A DNA stretch of 64,000 nt from NCBI RefSeq assembly GCF_029168945.1, contig NC_083603.1, positions 39,060,396-39,124,395 on the forward strand. Reading direction: 5' to 3'. The stretch is from Cannabis sativa. Taxonomy: Eukaryota; Streptophyta; Magnoliopsida; Rosales; Cannabaceae. Numbering within the stretch: position 1 is the stretch's first letter; each line of letters begins with the position of its first letter. Shown here one piece after another: positions 11,918 to 24,600 of the stretch. A program made the translations under genes and the position numbers. The notes beneath the pieces are model-generated. The model saw only the letters and a list, made by a program, of their open reading frames with translations. It did not search any database and was not told the origin of the DNA.

Positions 11918-14370
11918 CCCGGTCCTAGTTCTGTTTCCCAGGTCCCTATCCTGATTTTGGGTCCAGGTCCAAGATATTGTGTGGGTTTGGGTCCCGGTAT
12001 AGGTTCGGGTTCGAGTCCTAGCCTCGGTTCGGGTTTAGGTCTCCGTCTGGGTTTTTATCTGGGTTCGAGTTCGGGGTTAGGTCCTGGTCCTGGTCCTAGT
12101 CCTAGTTCGGTTCTAGTTCTATTTACGATTCTGACTTCAAGTATGGGTTTGATTTCGGGTCGGAGTTCGAGTCCAAGTCTGCGTTAGGGTTCGGAATCGG
12201 ATTTTTGGGTTGGTCCAGATCACGCTCCGGGTGTGGGTTTGCGTCTTGGGTCTTGGTCTAGGTTGGGTCGGAGTCCCAAGTTCCAATCCCAATCTGAGTC
12301 TGGATTCAGTTCTGGGTCTAAGTCCTTGGTTCTCATCCTGGTCTGGGTTCGAGTTTGGGTCCGGGTTCAGGTCTAGCTTTGGGTCTGATTCTAGGTGTGG
12401 GTTTGAGTTCAGGTCCGAGTCTGTGTCCGGGTTTGTGTCTAGGTCTGGACCCCGATCTGGGTGTAGGTTCGTGTCCAGGTCCAAGTTCGGGTCCCGAGTG
12501 CGGTTAGAAGTTTGGGTCTAGGTCAAGATCTCCGTCCAGATCTGGTCTAGAATTTTGATCCCAGTCTGGGTCTTGATCCTAGTCCAGCTTCGTATCCGGA
12601 TCCCTATCTGGTTCCAAGTTATGTTTGGGATTGGGTTCCAGATTTAGGTCCAGGTCCGGGTCTCTGTTCCGTTCTGGGTACGCGACCGTGTCCAGGCCCG
12701 AGTTCCAATCTCAGTTTGGGTCTCAGGCTAGGTCTGTGTTCGGTTCTATGTCTGGGTCCGGGTCCTGGTCACGGTCCTTGTCTGGTGCCGGGTCATGAGC
12801 TAGGTCCTAGGTTCAAGTTCGTGTCTGGGTCGTGTACTAGGTCCCGGTCCTAGTTCTGTTTCCCATGTCCCTATCCTGATACTAGGTGCAGGTACAAGTT
12901 ATTAGGTGGGTTTGGGTCCCGGTCTAGGTTCAGGTTTGAGTCCTAGTCTCGGTTCGGGTTTAGGTCTCTGTCTGGGTTTGTATCTGGGTTCGGGTTTGGG
13001 TTTAGGTCTTGGTCCTTTTCCTAGTCCTAGTGCGGTTCTAGTTCGATTTGTGATTCTGAGTTCGAGTCCTAGTCTGAGTTTGGGTTTGGGTTTGGATTTC
13101 AGTCTTGGTCCAGATCAGGCTCCGGGTGTGGGTTCGCGTCCTGGGTCCTGGTCTAGTTTGGGTCCGATTCCTAAGTTCCAAACCCGATCTGATTCTGGAT
13201 TCATTTCTGGGTCTATGTCCTTGGTTCTGATCCTGGTCTGGGTTTAAGTTTGGGTCTGAGTCCGGGTCTTGCTTTGGGTCTGATTCTAGGTGTGGGTTTG
13301 TGTTCAAGTCCGAGTTTGTGTACAAGTCTGAACCTCGATTGGGTCTAGGTTCGGGTCGAGGTCCAAGTTGGGGTCCCGAGTGCAAGTTTTTGTCTGGGTC
13401 AGGATCTCGGTCTAAATCTAGGTCCAACATTTCGATCCCAGTCTCGGTCTTGGTACTAGTCAAGGTTCGTATCTGGATCCCTATTTCGGTCCAAGTTTGT
13501 GTTTGGGATGGGGTGCCAGATTTAGGTCCAGGTCCGGGTCTCAGTTCCGTTCAGGGTACACGACCGTGCCGGGCCCGAGTTCCAATCTCATTTTTGGTTT
13601 TAGGCTAGGCCTGTGTTCGGTTCTAGGTCTTGGGCAGGGTCGTGGTCACGGTCTTAGTCTTGTTTGAGGGTCGTGGTTCGGCGATTCTTGTTCTTCTTCT
13701 AATTTTGGGTCCCAGGTCTAGGTCTGGGTTCGGGTGTGGTTCTTCATCTGGGTTCTGGGCCTAGTTTGAGCCCCAGATCTAGACACCGACTACTAGTCTG
13801 TTCCACGCCCTGTTACCCGAATCTCGAGTCAAGATCAGGATCATTGTCACGGGTCTCGGTCTAGTTCTGGTTCAGGTCCCAGGTCCCATTTTTGAGTTTG
13901 AGTTCGGGATCGACACTGGGGTGCGGTTCTAGGTCTTGACCTTGGTTCTTTGTCCCTAGTCTAGTTCCATATTTGGGTCTGAGTTCAAGTTCTGGTTCGG
14001 GTCCGAGTCTAATTTTGGGTTGGGATCTGGGTCCCGCTCCCAATTCGGGTGTAGGTCTAATTTGGAGTCTGGGTGTTGGTCCGGTTACAGTTCCGGTTTT
14101 TGTTCCAATTTTGGGTCACAGGGTACGGGTTTGGGTGCACTTTTGGGTTTGGGACTAGGTTCAAGTTCGGGTGTGGGTTTGGGTCCTTGTCAGGGTTCGG
14201 GCCCAGAACTAGGTCCTAAATCCAAACACCGACTACAGGTTTTGTCCAAGCCGTGGGTCCAGATCTGGATCCCAAACTCGGGTCCCTGTCTAGTTCCATT
14301 TCTGGTGCCGGGTCACGAGCTGGGTCCTAGGTTAAAGTTCAGGTCTGGGTCGAGTACTAGGTCCCGGTCC
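11918..14370 (+). repeat. Satellite array, segment 2
   Basis: The satellite resumes at exactly the unit position where the hAT element interrupted it. One phase marker is intact at 13782. The unit before it has lost the marker: near 12780 the sequence jumps from the block after the palindromic box (GGTCACGGTCC) to the block around GGTGCCGGGTCATGAGC. Orientation is unchanged. The segment ends with CCCGGTCC (14363-14370), the left target duplication of the second hAT copy. Confidence 0.88.
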
Positions 14371-15150
14371 TAGGGTTGTTCGCGGTTCGGGTGGTGCGGT
14401 TTTTAAACATTTTTTCAAATCAAGCTGCACATGCGGTTTTTCCAATTTTCCAAACCGCACCCGCACCGCGATACGAAGAAACCGCAAAAACTGCACCGCA
14501 AAAAATGATGCGGTGCGGTGCGGTGCAGTTTCTTGCGGTTTGAACTATCACAATTTTTTTTTTGAAATCATCATAAAATAATTAAACTATCATTAATATA
14601 ATTATTCCAAAATACTTAAGAAAATACAACAAACTTGAGACTAATAAAAGTTATAACAACAACAATAAGTCAATAATCTTTTTAAAGTTTCAACAACACA
14701 CCTAAATCAAAATAACAAACTTGAAACTAATTAAATGCCAACAACAATATAAATGTACAACTAACATGCTTTCAGCAATAGATTAAATATAAAACAAACA
14801 CAAAGTTCTTACTCCAAATTTCAATACACATGTATGGGCTTGGGTTTGTTGCTAAGAAGAGAGGGTTTGTGAAGAGTTATGGATTTTGCCCTAAGATTTA
14901 TAGGCTTGGGTTGGGCTCATATGTATGGGCTTAATTAAATAAATATAAAAATTGAAATTTTAAAACATGTGGTGCGGTGCGGTTTGAATCGCGGTTTAAT
15001 AATTCAAAACCGCAAACCGCGCCGCACCGCGCGGTTTGGGAAAAATTCAAACCGCAACCACACTGCGAAGAATTTCAAACCCCATTTTTTTTGCGGTGTG
15101 GTGCGGTGCGGGCGGTTTGATTGCTTTGAGCGGTTTGATGTACACCACTA
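14371..15150. mobile_element. Non-autonomous hAT-type element, copy 2 (780 bp)
   Basis: Near-identical to the copy at 11187-11917 and inserted at the same position of the satellite unit. The ends are TAGGGTTGTTCG and (inward from the right) TAGTGGTGTACA, more worn than in copy 1. The flanks are CCCGGTCC (14363-14370) and CCTGGTCC (15151-15158). It keeps the left subterminal piece deleted from copy 1 (around 14400-14440, with a CAAATCAAGCTGCACATGCGG stretch). No transposase is encoded. The identical site argues for duplication of a satellite block already carrying the element rather than two insertions. Confidence 0.85.
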
Positions 15151-15360
15151 CCTGGTCCTAGTTCTGTTTCCCAGGTCCCTATCCTGATTCTGGGTCCAGG
15201 TCCTAGTTATTGTGTGGGTTTGGGTCCCGGTCTAGGTTCGGGTTCGAGTCCTAGTCTCGGTTCGGGTTTAGGTCTTCGTCTGGGTTTTGATCTGGGTTCG
15301 GGTTTGGGTTTAGGACCTGGTCCTGGTCCTAGTCCTAGTCCTAGTCCTAGTTTGGTCCTA
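15151..15360 (+). repeat. Satellite fragment between hAT copy 2 and copia fragment
   Basis: About 210 bp of the satellite unit in the standard orientation, containing the block TTATTGTGTGGGTTTGGG and the CCTAGTCCTAGTCC run. It breaks off at 15360 where non-satellite sequence begins. Confidence 0.85.
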
Positions 15361-15683
15361 GAGTTTTAAACACACCCTTATCGACTAACATATAGTTCCT
15401 CTTCTTAATCTTAAGATTTACTTGATTGTCTTCCAATGTTCCTCTCCTGGATTAATCTGATACCTACTAATTACTCCCACTCAACAGCAGGTGTTTGGTC
15501 TAAGGCATACTAAGGCATATCTGAGACCTCTCACTGTTGATTTAAGGAATTCTTTCATGGCTTTATCTAATCTTGAATAGTTAAGACTTTTCCTTAGATA
15601 AATAAAATCTATGCCTAGAGGTCGAGAAGCTTCTATAGATTGCCATTAGAAAAAAAAATGCTTCATCATCTTACTAAAGTAAG
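15361..15683 (-). mobile_element. Fragment of a copia-lineage internal 3' region
   Basis: AT-rich sequence with no satellite hexamers. It aligns by eye with the 3' internal region of the element at 42063-52283 (about 44400-44620). Shared blocks in the same order include CTAACATATAG, CTTCCAATGTTCC versus CTTCTAATGTTCC, CTCCCACTCAACA versus CTCCCACTCAATA, and AGTTAAGAC. In both, GAGTGGGAG on the minus strand looks like a polypurine tract. No LTR end is visible at either border and no target duplication is found. The satellite on the two sides does not rejoin in phase: roughly 0.9 kb of a unit is missing. It is probably a relic left by deletion or end-joining. No protein is readable. Confidence 0.55.
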
Positions 15684-18600
15684 TTCGGTTTGGTTCTAGT
15701 TCAGGTCCAAGGTCCCATTTCAGAGTTTGGGTTCGGGAGCGAGACTGGGGTGCGGTTCTAGGTCCCGACCCTGGTTCTGTGTCCCTAGTCTCGTTCCATG
15801 TTTGGGTCTGCGTTCAGGTTTGGGTTCGGGTCCCGAGTCTAGGTTTGGGTTTCGATCCGGGTCCGGCTCCCAATTCGGGTCTAGGTCTGATTTGGAGTAA
15901 GGGTCCTGGTCCAGTCACGGTTTTGGATCTAGGTCCAATTTCAGTTATGATTCCAAGTCCAAGTCTTAGTTCCAGTCTCGGTCAAGTTCTGGTTTTCGTT
16001 CCAATTTTGGGTCACAGGGTACGGGTTCGGGTCCACTTTTGGGTTCGGGACTGGGTTAAGGTTTTGGTGTGGGTTCGGGTCCTTGTCAAGGTTCGGGTCC
16101 AGGGTTGGGTCCCAAATCCAAACACCGACTACGGGTTTTATCCAAGTCCTGGGTCCAGATCTGGATCCCAATCTCGGGTCCTAGTCTGGTTCCATTTCTG
16201 GTGCCGAGTCACGAGCTGGGTCCAAAGTTCAAGTTCGGGTCTGGGTCGCGTATTAGGTCCCGGTCCTAGTTCTGTTACCCAGGTCCCTATACTGATTCTG
16301 GGTCCAAGTCCCGGTTATTGTGTGGGTTTGGGTTCCGGGCAAGGTTCAGGTTCGGGTTTAGGTCTCTGTTTAGGTTTTGATCTGGGTTCGGGTTTTGGTT
16401 TACATCCTTGTCCAGGTCCTAGTCCTAGTGTGGTTCTAGTTCCATTTGCAATTCTGAATTCGAGTTTGGGTTTGAGTTCGTGTCGGAGGTCGAGTACTGG
16501 TCTGAATTTTGGGTTCGGGTCTAGATTTCAGTATAGGTCCAGATCATGCTTCGGGTGTGGGTTCCCGTCCTGGGTCTTGGTCTAGGTTGCGTCCGAGTCC
16601 CAAGTTCCAATCCCGATCTGAGTCTGGATTCAGTTCTGGGTCTAAGTCCTTGGTTCTGATCCTGGTCTGGGTTCGAGTTTGGGTCCGGGTTCGGGTCTAG
16701 CTTTGGGTCTGATTCTAGGTGTGGGTTTGAGTTCGGGTCCGAGATTGTGTCCTGGTTTGTTTCCGGGTCTGGACCCCTATTTGGGTCTAGGTTCAGGTCC
16801 AGGTTCAAGTTCGTCTCCCGAGCGCGGGTCCAAGTTTTGGGTCTGGGTCAGGATCCCGGTCCAAATCTAGGTCCAGAATTTTGATTCATGTCTGGGACTT
16901 GGTCCTAGTCAAGGTTCGTATCCGGATCCCTATCTGGGTCCAAGTCTGTGTTTGGGATCGGGTGATAGATTTAGGTCCAGGTCCGGGTCTCAGTTCTGGT
17001 CTGGGTACACCACCGTGTCTGAGCCCGAGTTCTAGTCTCAGTTTGGGTATGAGGCTAGGTATTTGTTCGGTTCTAGGTCTGGGTCCAAGTCCTGGTCACG
17101 GTCCTAGTCTTGTTCTAGGGTCTTGGTTCGACGATTCTTATTCAGGTTCGAATTTTGGTTCCCAGGTTTAGGTCTTTATTCGGGTTTAATTCTTCGTCTG
17201 GGTTCTGGTTCTAGGCTGAGTCCCAGATCTAGACACCCACTGGTGGTGTGTTCCAGGTCCCGTTACCTGAATCCTGAGTCAAGATCTGGATCACTGCCAC
17301 GGTTCTCGGTCTAGTTCTGGTTTAGGTCCCAGGTCCGATTTCTTAGTTTGGGTTTGGAATCGAGACTAAGGTTTGTATCTAGGTCCCGACCCTGGTTCTG
17401 TGTCCCTTGTCTGTTTCCATGTTTGGGTTTGAGTTCAGGTTTGAGTTCGGGTCAAGTGTCCAAGTTTGGTTTGGGAACCGGGTCCGGCACCCAATTCGGG
17501 TCTAGGTCTGATTTGCAGTCTGGGTCCTGGTCCGGTTACCGTTATGGATCTAGGTCCACTTTTCAGTTATGATTCCAAGTCCAAGTCCTAGTTCCAGTCT
17601 CGGTCAACTACCGGTTTCAGTTCCAATTTTGGGTCACAGGGTACGAGCTCGGGTCGACTTTTTGGTTTGGGACACGGTTCAGGTCCGAGTGTGGGTTCGA
17701 TTCCTTATCATGGTTCAGGTCCAGGGCTGGGTCCCAAATCTAGACACCGACTACGGGTTTTGTATAAGCCCTGGGTCCAGATCCGGATCCCCATCTCGGG
17801 TCGCAGTCCAGTTCCAATTCTGGTGCCGGGTCACGAGCTGGGTCCGAGGTTCATGTTTGGGTCTGGGTCTGGTACTAGGTCCCGGTCCTAGTTCTGTTTC
17901 CCAGGTCCCTATCATGATTCTCGGTCCAGGTCCCAATTATTGTGTGGGTTTTGATCCCGGTCTAGGTTCGAGTTTGAGTCCTAGTCTCGGTTCGTGTTTA
18001 GGTCTCTGTCTGGGTTTTGACCTGGGTTAGGGTTTGTGTTTAGGTCCTGGTCCTTGTCCTAGTCCTAATTCGGTTCTAGTTCCATTTGCGATTCTGAGTT
18101 CGAGTTTGGGTTTGTGTTCGGGTCGGAGTTCGAGTCCTGGTCTGAGTTTTGGTTCGGGTCCGAATTTCAGTCTAGTTCCAGGTCAGGCTCCGGGTGTGGG
18201 TTCGCGTCCTGGGTCTTGGTCTAGATTGGGTCCAAGTCCTCAATTCCAATCCCGATCTGAGTCTGGATTCAGTTCTGGGTGTAAGTCCTTGCTTCTTATC
18301 CTGGTCTGGGTTTGAGTTTGGGTCCGGGTCCCAGTCTAGCTTTGGGTCTGATTCTAGGTGTGGGTTTGAGTTCGGGTCCAAGTCTGTGTCCAGGTTTGTG
18401 TCCAGGTCTAAACCCCGATCTAGGTCTAGGTTCGTGTCCATGTCCAAGTTGGGGTCCTGAGTGCGTGTCAAGTTTGGGTCTGGGTCAAGATCTCGATCCA
18501 AATCTAGGTCCAGCATTTCGATCCCAGTCTGGGTCTTGGTCCGAGTCCAATTTCGTATCTGGATCCCTATCTAGGTCCAAGTCTGTGTTTGGGATCGTGT

Positions 18601-21600
18601 CCCAAATTTAGGTCCATGTCCGGGTCTCAGTTCCGGTCTGGGTACACGACCATGTCAAGGCCCGAGTTTCAGTCCCAGTTTGGAACTTAGGCTAGGTCTG
18701 TGTTCTGTTCTAGGTCTGGGTCCGGGTCTTGTTCACATTCCTAGTCTTGTTCTAGGGTCCTGGTTCGTCGATTCTTGTTCAGGTTCTAATTTTGGTTCCC
18801 AGCTCTAAGTCTGGGTTCGGGTATCGTTCTTCATCTGGGTTCTTGTCCTAGTTTGAGTCCCAGATCTAGACACCGACTACTGGTCTGTTCCAGGCCCCGT
18901 TACCTGAATCCCGAGTCAAGATCTAGATCACTGTCACGGGTTTAGGTCTAGTTCTGGTTCAGGTCCAAGGTCCCATTTCTGAGTTTGAGTTTTGGATCAA
19001 GACTGGGCTGCGGTTTTAGGTCCCGACCCTGTTTCTGTGACGCTAGTCTTGTTCCATGTTTGGGTCTGACTTCAGATTTGGAACCTGAGTCCAGGTTTTG
19101 GTTGGGATCTGGGTCTGCCTCCCAATTCGGGTCTAGGTCTGATTTAGAGTCCGAGTCCTGGTCTGGTTACGGTTCTGGATCTAGGTCAAATTTTAGTTAT
19201 GAGTCCAAGTCAAAGTCCTAGTTCCAGTCCCGGTCAACTTCCGGTTTCGGTTCCAATTTTGGGTCAGAGGGTACGGGTTCGGGTCCACTTTTGGGTTTTG
19301 GACTGGATATAGGTCTGGGTGTGGGTTCGGGTCCATCTTAGTGTTCGGCTCCAGAGCTGGGTCCCAAATCTAGACACCGACTACGGGTTTTGTCCAAGCC
19401 CTTGCTCCAGATCTGTATCCCAATCTCGGGTCCCAGTCTGGTTCCATTTGTGGTGCCGAGTCACGAGCTGGGTCCTAGGTTCAAGTTTTGGTCATGGTCG
19501 GATACTAGGTCCGGGTTCTAGTTCTTTTTACCAGGTCCCTATCCTGATTCTGGGTCCAGGTCCCGGTTATTGTGTGAGTTTAGGTCCCGATCTAAGTTCG
19601 GGTTCGAGTCCTAGTCTTGGTTCGGGTTTAGTTCTCTTTTTGGTTTTTGATCTGCGTTCGGGTTTGGGTTTAGGTCCTGGTCCTGGTCCTAGTCCTAGTT
19701 CAGTTCTAGTTCCATTTGCGATTATGAGTTCGAGTTTGGGTTTGAGTTAGGGTCAGAGTTCGAGTCCTGGTCTAAGCTTGGGTTCGGGTCCGGATTTCAG
19801 TCTAGGTCCAAATCAATCTCCGGGTGTGGGTTCAAGTCCTAGATCCTGTCTAGGTTGGGTCCGAGTCCCAAGTTCCAATCCCGATCTTAGTCTGGATTCA
19901 GTTCTGGGTCTAAGTCCTTGCTTTTGATCTTGGTCTGGGTTCGAGTCTAGCTTTGGGTCTAATTCTATGTGTTGGTTTGAGTTTGGGTCAGTGTTTGTGT
20001 CCGGGTTTCTGTCCAGGTCTGGACGCCGATCTGGGTCTAGGTTCGGCTCCAGGTCCAAGTTTGGGTCCCGAATGCGGGTCCAAGTTTGGGTCTGGGTCAA
20101 GATCTCAGTCCAGATCTAGGTTAAGCATTTCGATCCCAGTCTGGGTATTGGTCCGAGTAGAGGTTCATATCTGGATCCCTATCTAGGTCCAAGTCTGTGT
20201 TTGGGATCTTGTCCAAGATTTAGGTCCAGGTCCGGGTCTCAGTTCTATTCTTGGTACACGACTTTGTCCGGGTTCGAGTTCTAGTCTCAATTTGTGTCTG
20301 AGGCTAGGTCTGTGTTCAGGTCTAGGTCTGGGTCCGAGTCCTGGTCACGGTCCTAGTCTTGTTCTAGGGTCCTGGTTTGGCGATTCTTTTTCAGGTTCTA
20401 ATTTTTGGTCCCAGGTCTATGTCTGGGCTCAGGCTTGGTTCCTCGTCTGGGTTCTGGTCCTAGTCTGAGTCCAAGATCTAGACACCGACTATTGGTCTGT
20501 TCCAGGCCCTGTTACGCGTATCCCTAGTCTGAGTCCCATTTCTGAGTTTTGGTTCGGTATCAATTCTAGGTCCCGACCCTAGTTCTTTGTCCCTAGTCTG
20601 GTTCCATGTTTGAGTCTGAGTTCAGGTTCGGGTTCGGGTCCCGAGTCCAGGTTTGGGTTGGGATCCGCGTCCGGCTCCCAATTCGGGTCTACGTTTGATT
20701 TGGAGTCTGGGTCTTGGTCCGGTTACGATTTTGGATCTACGTCCAATTTCAGTTATGATTCCAAGTCCTAGTTCCAGTCCCAGTCAACTTCTGGTTTTGG
20801 TTCCACTTTTGTGTCACAATGTACGGCTTCAGGTCCACTTTTTGGTTTGGGACTGGGTTCAGGTCTGAGTGTGGGTTTGGGTCCTTGTCAAGGTTCGTGT
20901 CCAGGGCTGGGTCCCAAATCCAGACACCGACTATGGTTTTGTCCACGCCCTAGGTCCCGATCCAGATCCCAATCTCTGGTCCCAGCCTGGTTCCATTTCC
21001 GGTGCCGGGTCACGAGCTGGGTCCTAGGTTCAAGTTCGGGTTTGGGTCGGATACTAGGTCCCGGTCCTAGTTTTGTTTCCCAGGTCCCTATCCTGTTTCT
21101 TGGTCCAGGTCCTAGTTATTGTGTGGGTTTGGGTCCAAGTCTAGGTTCGGGTTCGAGTCCTAGTCTCGGTTCGGGTTTAGGTCTCTGTTTGGTTTTTGAT
21201 CTGGGTTCGGGTTTGGGTTTAGGTCTTGGTCCTGGTCCTAGTCCTTGTTCGGTTATACTTCCATTTGTGATTCTGAGTTCGAGTTTGGGTTTGAGTTAGG
21301 GTCGGAGTTCGAGTCCTGGTCTGAGTTTGGGTTTGGGTCCGGATTTCAGTCTAGATCCAGATCAGGCTCCAGGTGTGAGTTCGCGTCTTGGGTTTTGGTC
21401 TAGGTTGAGTCCGAGTCCCAAGTTCCAATACCGATCTTCGTTTGGATTCAGCTCTAGGTCTAAGTCCTTTCTTCTGATCCTGGTTTGGATTCGAGTTTGG
21501 GTCCGGGTCCCGGTCCGGGTCTAGCTTTGGGTCTGATTCTAGGTATGGGTTTGAGTTCGGGTCCGAATTTGTGTCCGGGTTTGTGTCCAGGTCTGGACTT

Positions 21601-24600
21601 CAATCTGGGTCTAGGTTCGGCTCCAGGTCCAAGTTTAGGTCCCGAGTGCGGGTCCAAGATTTTGTTTAGGTCAAGATCTCAGTCCAGATCTAGGTCCAAC
21701 ATTTCGATCCCAGTCTAGGTCTTCGTCCGAGTACAGGTTCGTAACCGGATCCCTATCTAGGTCCAAGTCTGTGTTTGGGATCAGGTCCCAGATTTTGGTC
21801 AACGTCCGGGTCTATGTTCCGCTCTGGTTACACGACCATGTCTGGGCCCGAGTTCCAGTCTCAGAATGGGTCTGAGGCTAGGTCTGTATTCAATTCTAGG
21901 TCAGGGTCGAGGTCCTGGTCACGGTCCTAGTCTTGTTCTAGGGTCCTGGTTCGGCGATTCTTGTTCAGGTTGTAATTTTGGGTCTAGGTCTAGGTGTGGG
22001 TTCAGGTTTGGTTCCTCGTCTGGGTTCTTGTCCTAGTCTGAGTCTAAGATCTAGACAACGACTATTGGTTTGTTCTAGGCCCTGTTACGTGTATCCCGAG
22101 TGAAGATCTTGATCACTGTCACGGGACTAGGTCTGGTTCTGGTTCTGGTTCAGGTCCCATTTCCCATTTCTGAGTTTGGGTTCGGGATCGAGACTGGGGT
22201 GCGGTTCTGAGTCCCGACCTTGGTTCTGTGTCCCTTGTCTGGTTCAATGTTTGGGTTTGAGTTCATGTTCGAGTTCGGGTTAAGGTCCGGAGTCCAGGTT
22301 TGGGTTGGGATGCCAGTCCGGCTCCCAATTCGGGTCTAGGTCTTATTTGGAGTACGTGTCTTGGTCCTGTTACGGGTTTGGGTCCACTTTTGGGTTTGGG
22401 GACTGGGTTCAGGTTCGGTTGTGGGTTCCGGTCCTTGTAAGGGTTTGGGTCCAGGGCTGGGTCCCAAATCCCGACATCGACTACGGGTTTTGTCCAAGCC
22501 CTGGGTCCAGATCCAGATCCCAATCTCGGGTCCCAGTCTTGTTCCATTTCTGGTGCCGGGTCACGAGCTGGGTCCTAGGTTCAAGTTCTGGTCTGGGTCA
22601 AGTACTAGGTCCAGGTCCTAGTTTTGTTTCCTAGGTCCCTATCGTGATTCTGTGTCCAGGTCTCGGTTATTGTGTGTGTTTGGGTCCCAGTCTAGGTTCG
22701 AGTTTAGGTCAATGTCTGTGTTATGATCTGGGTTCGGGTTTTGGTTTAGCTCCTTGTCCTAGTCCTAGTTCGGTTCTAGTTCCATTTGCGATTCTGAGTT
22801 CGAGTTTAGGTTTGAGTTCGGGTCGGAGTTCGAGTCCTTGTCTGAGTTTGGGTTCGGGTCTGGATTTCAGTCTAGGTCCAGATCAAGCTCCGTGTGTGGG
22901 TTCGCGTCCTGGTTCTCTGTCTAGGTTGGGTCTGAGTCCCAAGTTCCAATCCCGATCTGAGTCTGGATTCAGTTCTGGGTCTAAGTCCTTGGTTCTGATC
23001 CTGGTCTGGGTTTGAGTTTGGGTCTGGGTCCGGGTTTGGCATTGGGTCTGATTCTCGGTGTGGGTTTGAGTTTGGGTCCGAGTCTGTGTCCGGGTTTGTG
23101 TCTAGGTCTAGACCGCCATCTGGGTCTAGGTTCGGGTCCAGGTCAAAGTTCGGTCCCGAGTACAGGTCCAAGTTTGGGTCTGGGTCAAGATCTCGGTCCA
23201 AAATTTCGATCCTAGTCTGGGTCTTGGTCCGACTCCAGGTTCGTATCCGGATCCCTATCTAGGTCCAAGTCTATGTTTGGAATTGGGTCCCAAATTTAGG
23301 TCCAGGTCCGGTTCTTGGTTCCGTTCTGGGTACACGACCGTGTCGGGGCCCGAGTTCGAGTCTCAGTTTGGATTTGAGGCTAGGTTTGTGTTCAGTTCTA
23401 GGTCTGGGTCCAGGTCCTAGTCACGGTCTTAGTCTTGTTTTAGGGTCCTTGTTCGACGATTCTCGTTCATGTTGTAATTTTGGGTCCCAAGTCTAGGTCT
23501 GAATTTGGGTTTGGTACTTCGTCTGGGTTCTGGTCCTAGTCTGAGTCCCAGATCTAGACACCGACTACTGGTCTGTTCCAAGCCCTGTTACCTGAATCTC
23601 GAGTCAAGATCTGAATCACTGTCACGGGTCTCGGTCTTGTTCTGGTTCTGGTCCCAGGTCCCATTTTTGAGTTTTGGTTCAGGATTGAGACTGGGGTGCG
23701 GTTCTAGGTCCCGACCCTAGTTCTGTGTCCCTAGTCTGGTTCCATGTTTGGGTTTGAGTTCAGGTTTGGGTTCGGATCCGGCTCCCAATTCGGGTCTAGG
23801 TCAGATTTGGAGTCAGGGTCCTGGTGCGGTTACGGTTCTGGATCTAGGTCCAATTTCAGTTATGATTCCAAGTCCAAGTCTTAGTTCCAGTCTCAGTCAA
23901 GTTCCGGTTTTGGTTCCAATTTTGGGTCACAGGTTACGGGTTCGGGTCCACTTTTGGGTTTGGGACTAGGTTAAGGTTTGGGTGTGGGTTCGGGTCCTTG
24001 TCAAGGTTCGAGTCCAGGCCTGGGTCCGAAATCCAAACACCGACTACGGGTTTTGTCCAAGCCCTAAGTCGAGATCTGGATCCCAATCTCGGGTCCCAGT
24101 CTTGTTCCATTTCTGGTGCCGGGTCATGAGTTGGGTCCTGGGTTCAATTCGGGTCTGGCTCGCGTACTAGGTCCCGGACCTAGTTCTGTTACCCAGGTCC
24201 CTATCCTGATTCTAGGTCCAGGTCCCGATTATTATGTGGGTTTAGGTCCCGGTCTAGGTTCGAGTTCGGGTTTAGGTCTCTGTCTAGGTTTTGATCTGGG
24301 CTCGAGTTTTGGTTTACGTCCTGGTCCTGGTCCTAGTCCTAGTTCAGTTCTAGTTCCATTTGCGATTCTGAGTTCGAGTTTGGGTTTGAGTTCGGGTCGG
24401 AGTTCGAGTCCTGGTCTGAGTTTGGGTTACCGTCCCGATTTCATTCTTGGTCCAGATCAGGCTCCGGGTGTGGGTTCCCGTCCTGGGTCTTGGTCTAGGT
24501 TGCGTCCGAGTCCCAAGTTCCAATCTCGATCTGAGTCTGGATTCAGTTCTGGGTCTAAGTCCTTGGTTCTGATCCTGGTCTGGGTTCGGGTTTGGGTCCG

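Noticed and set aside
11187..15150. GCGGT repeats considered as a CRISPR-like array
   Set aside because: Repeats are short, occur in both orientations and lie inside two elements with hAT-type ends and target duplications; spacers are not unique.
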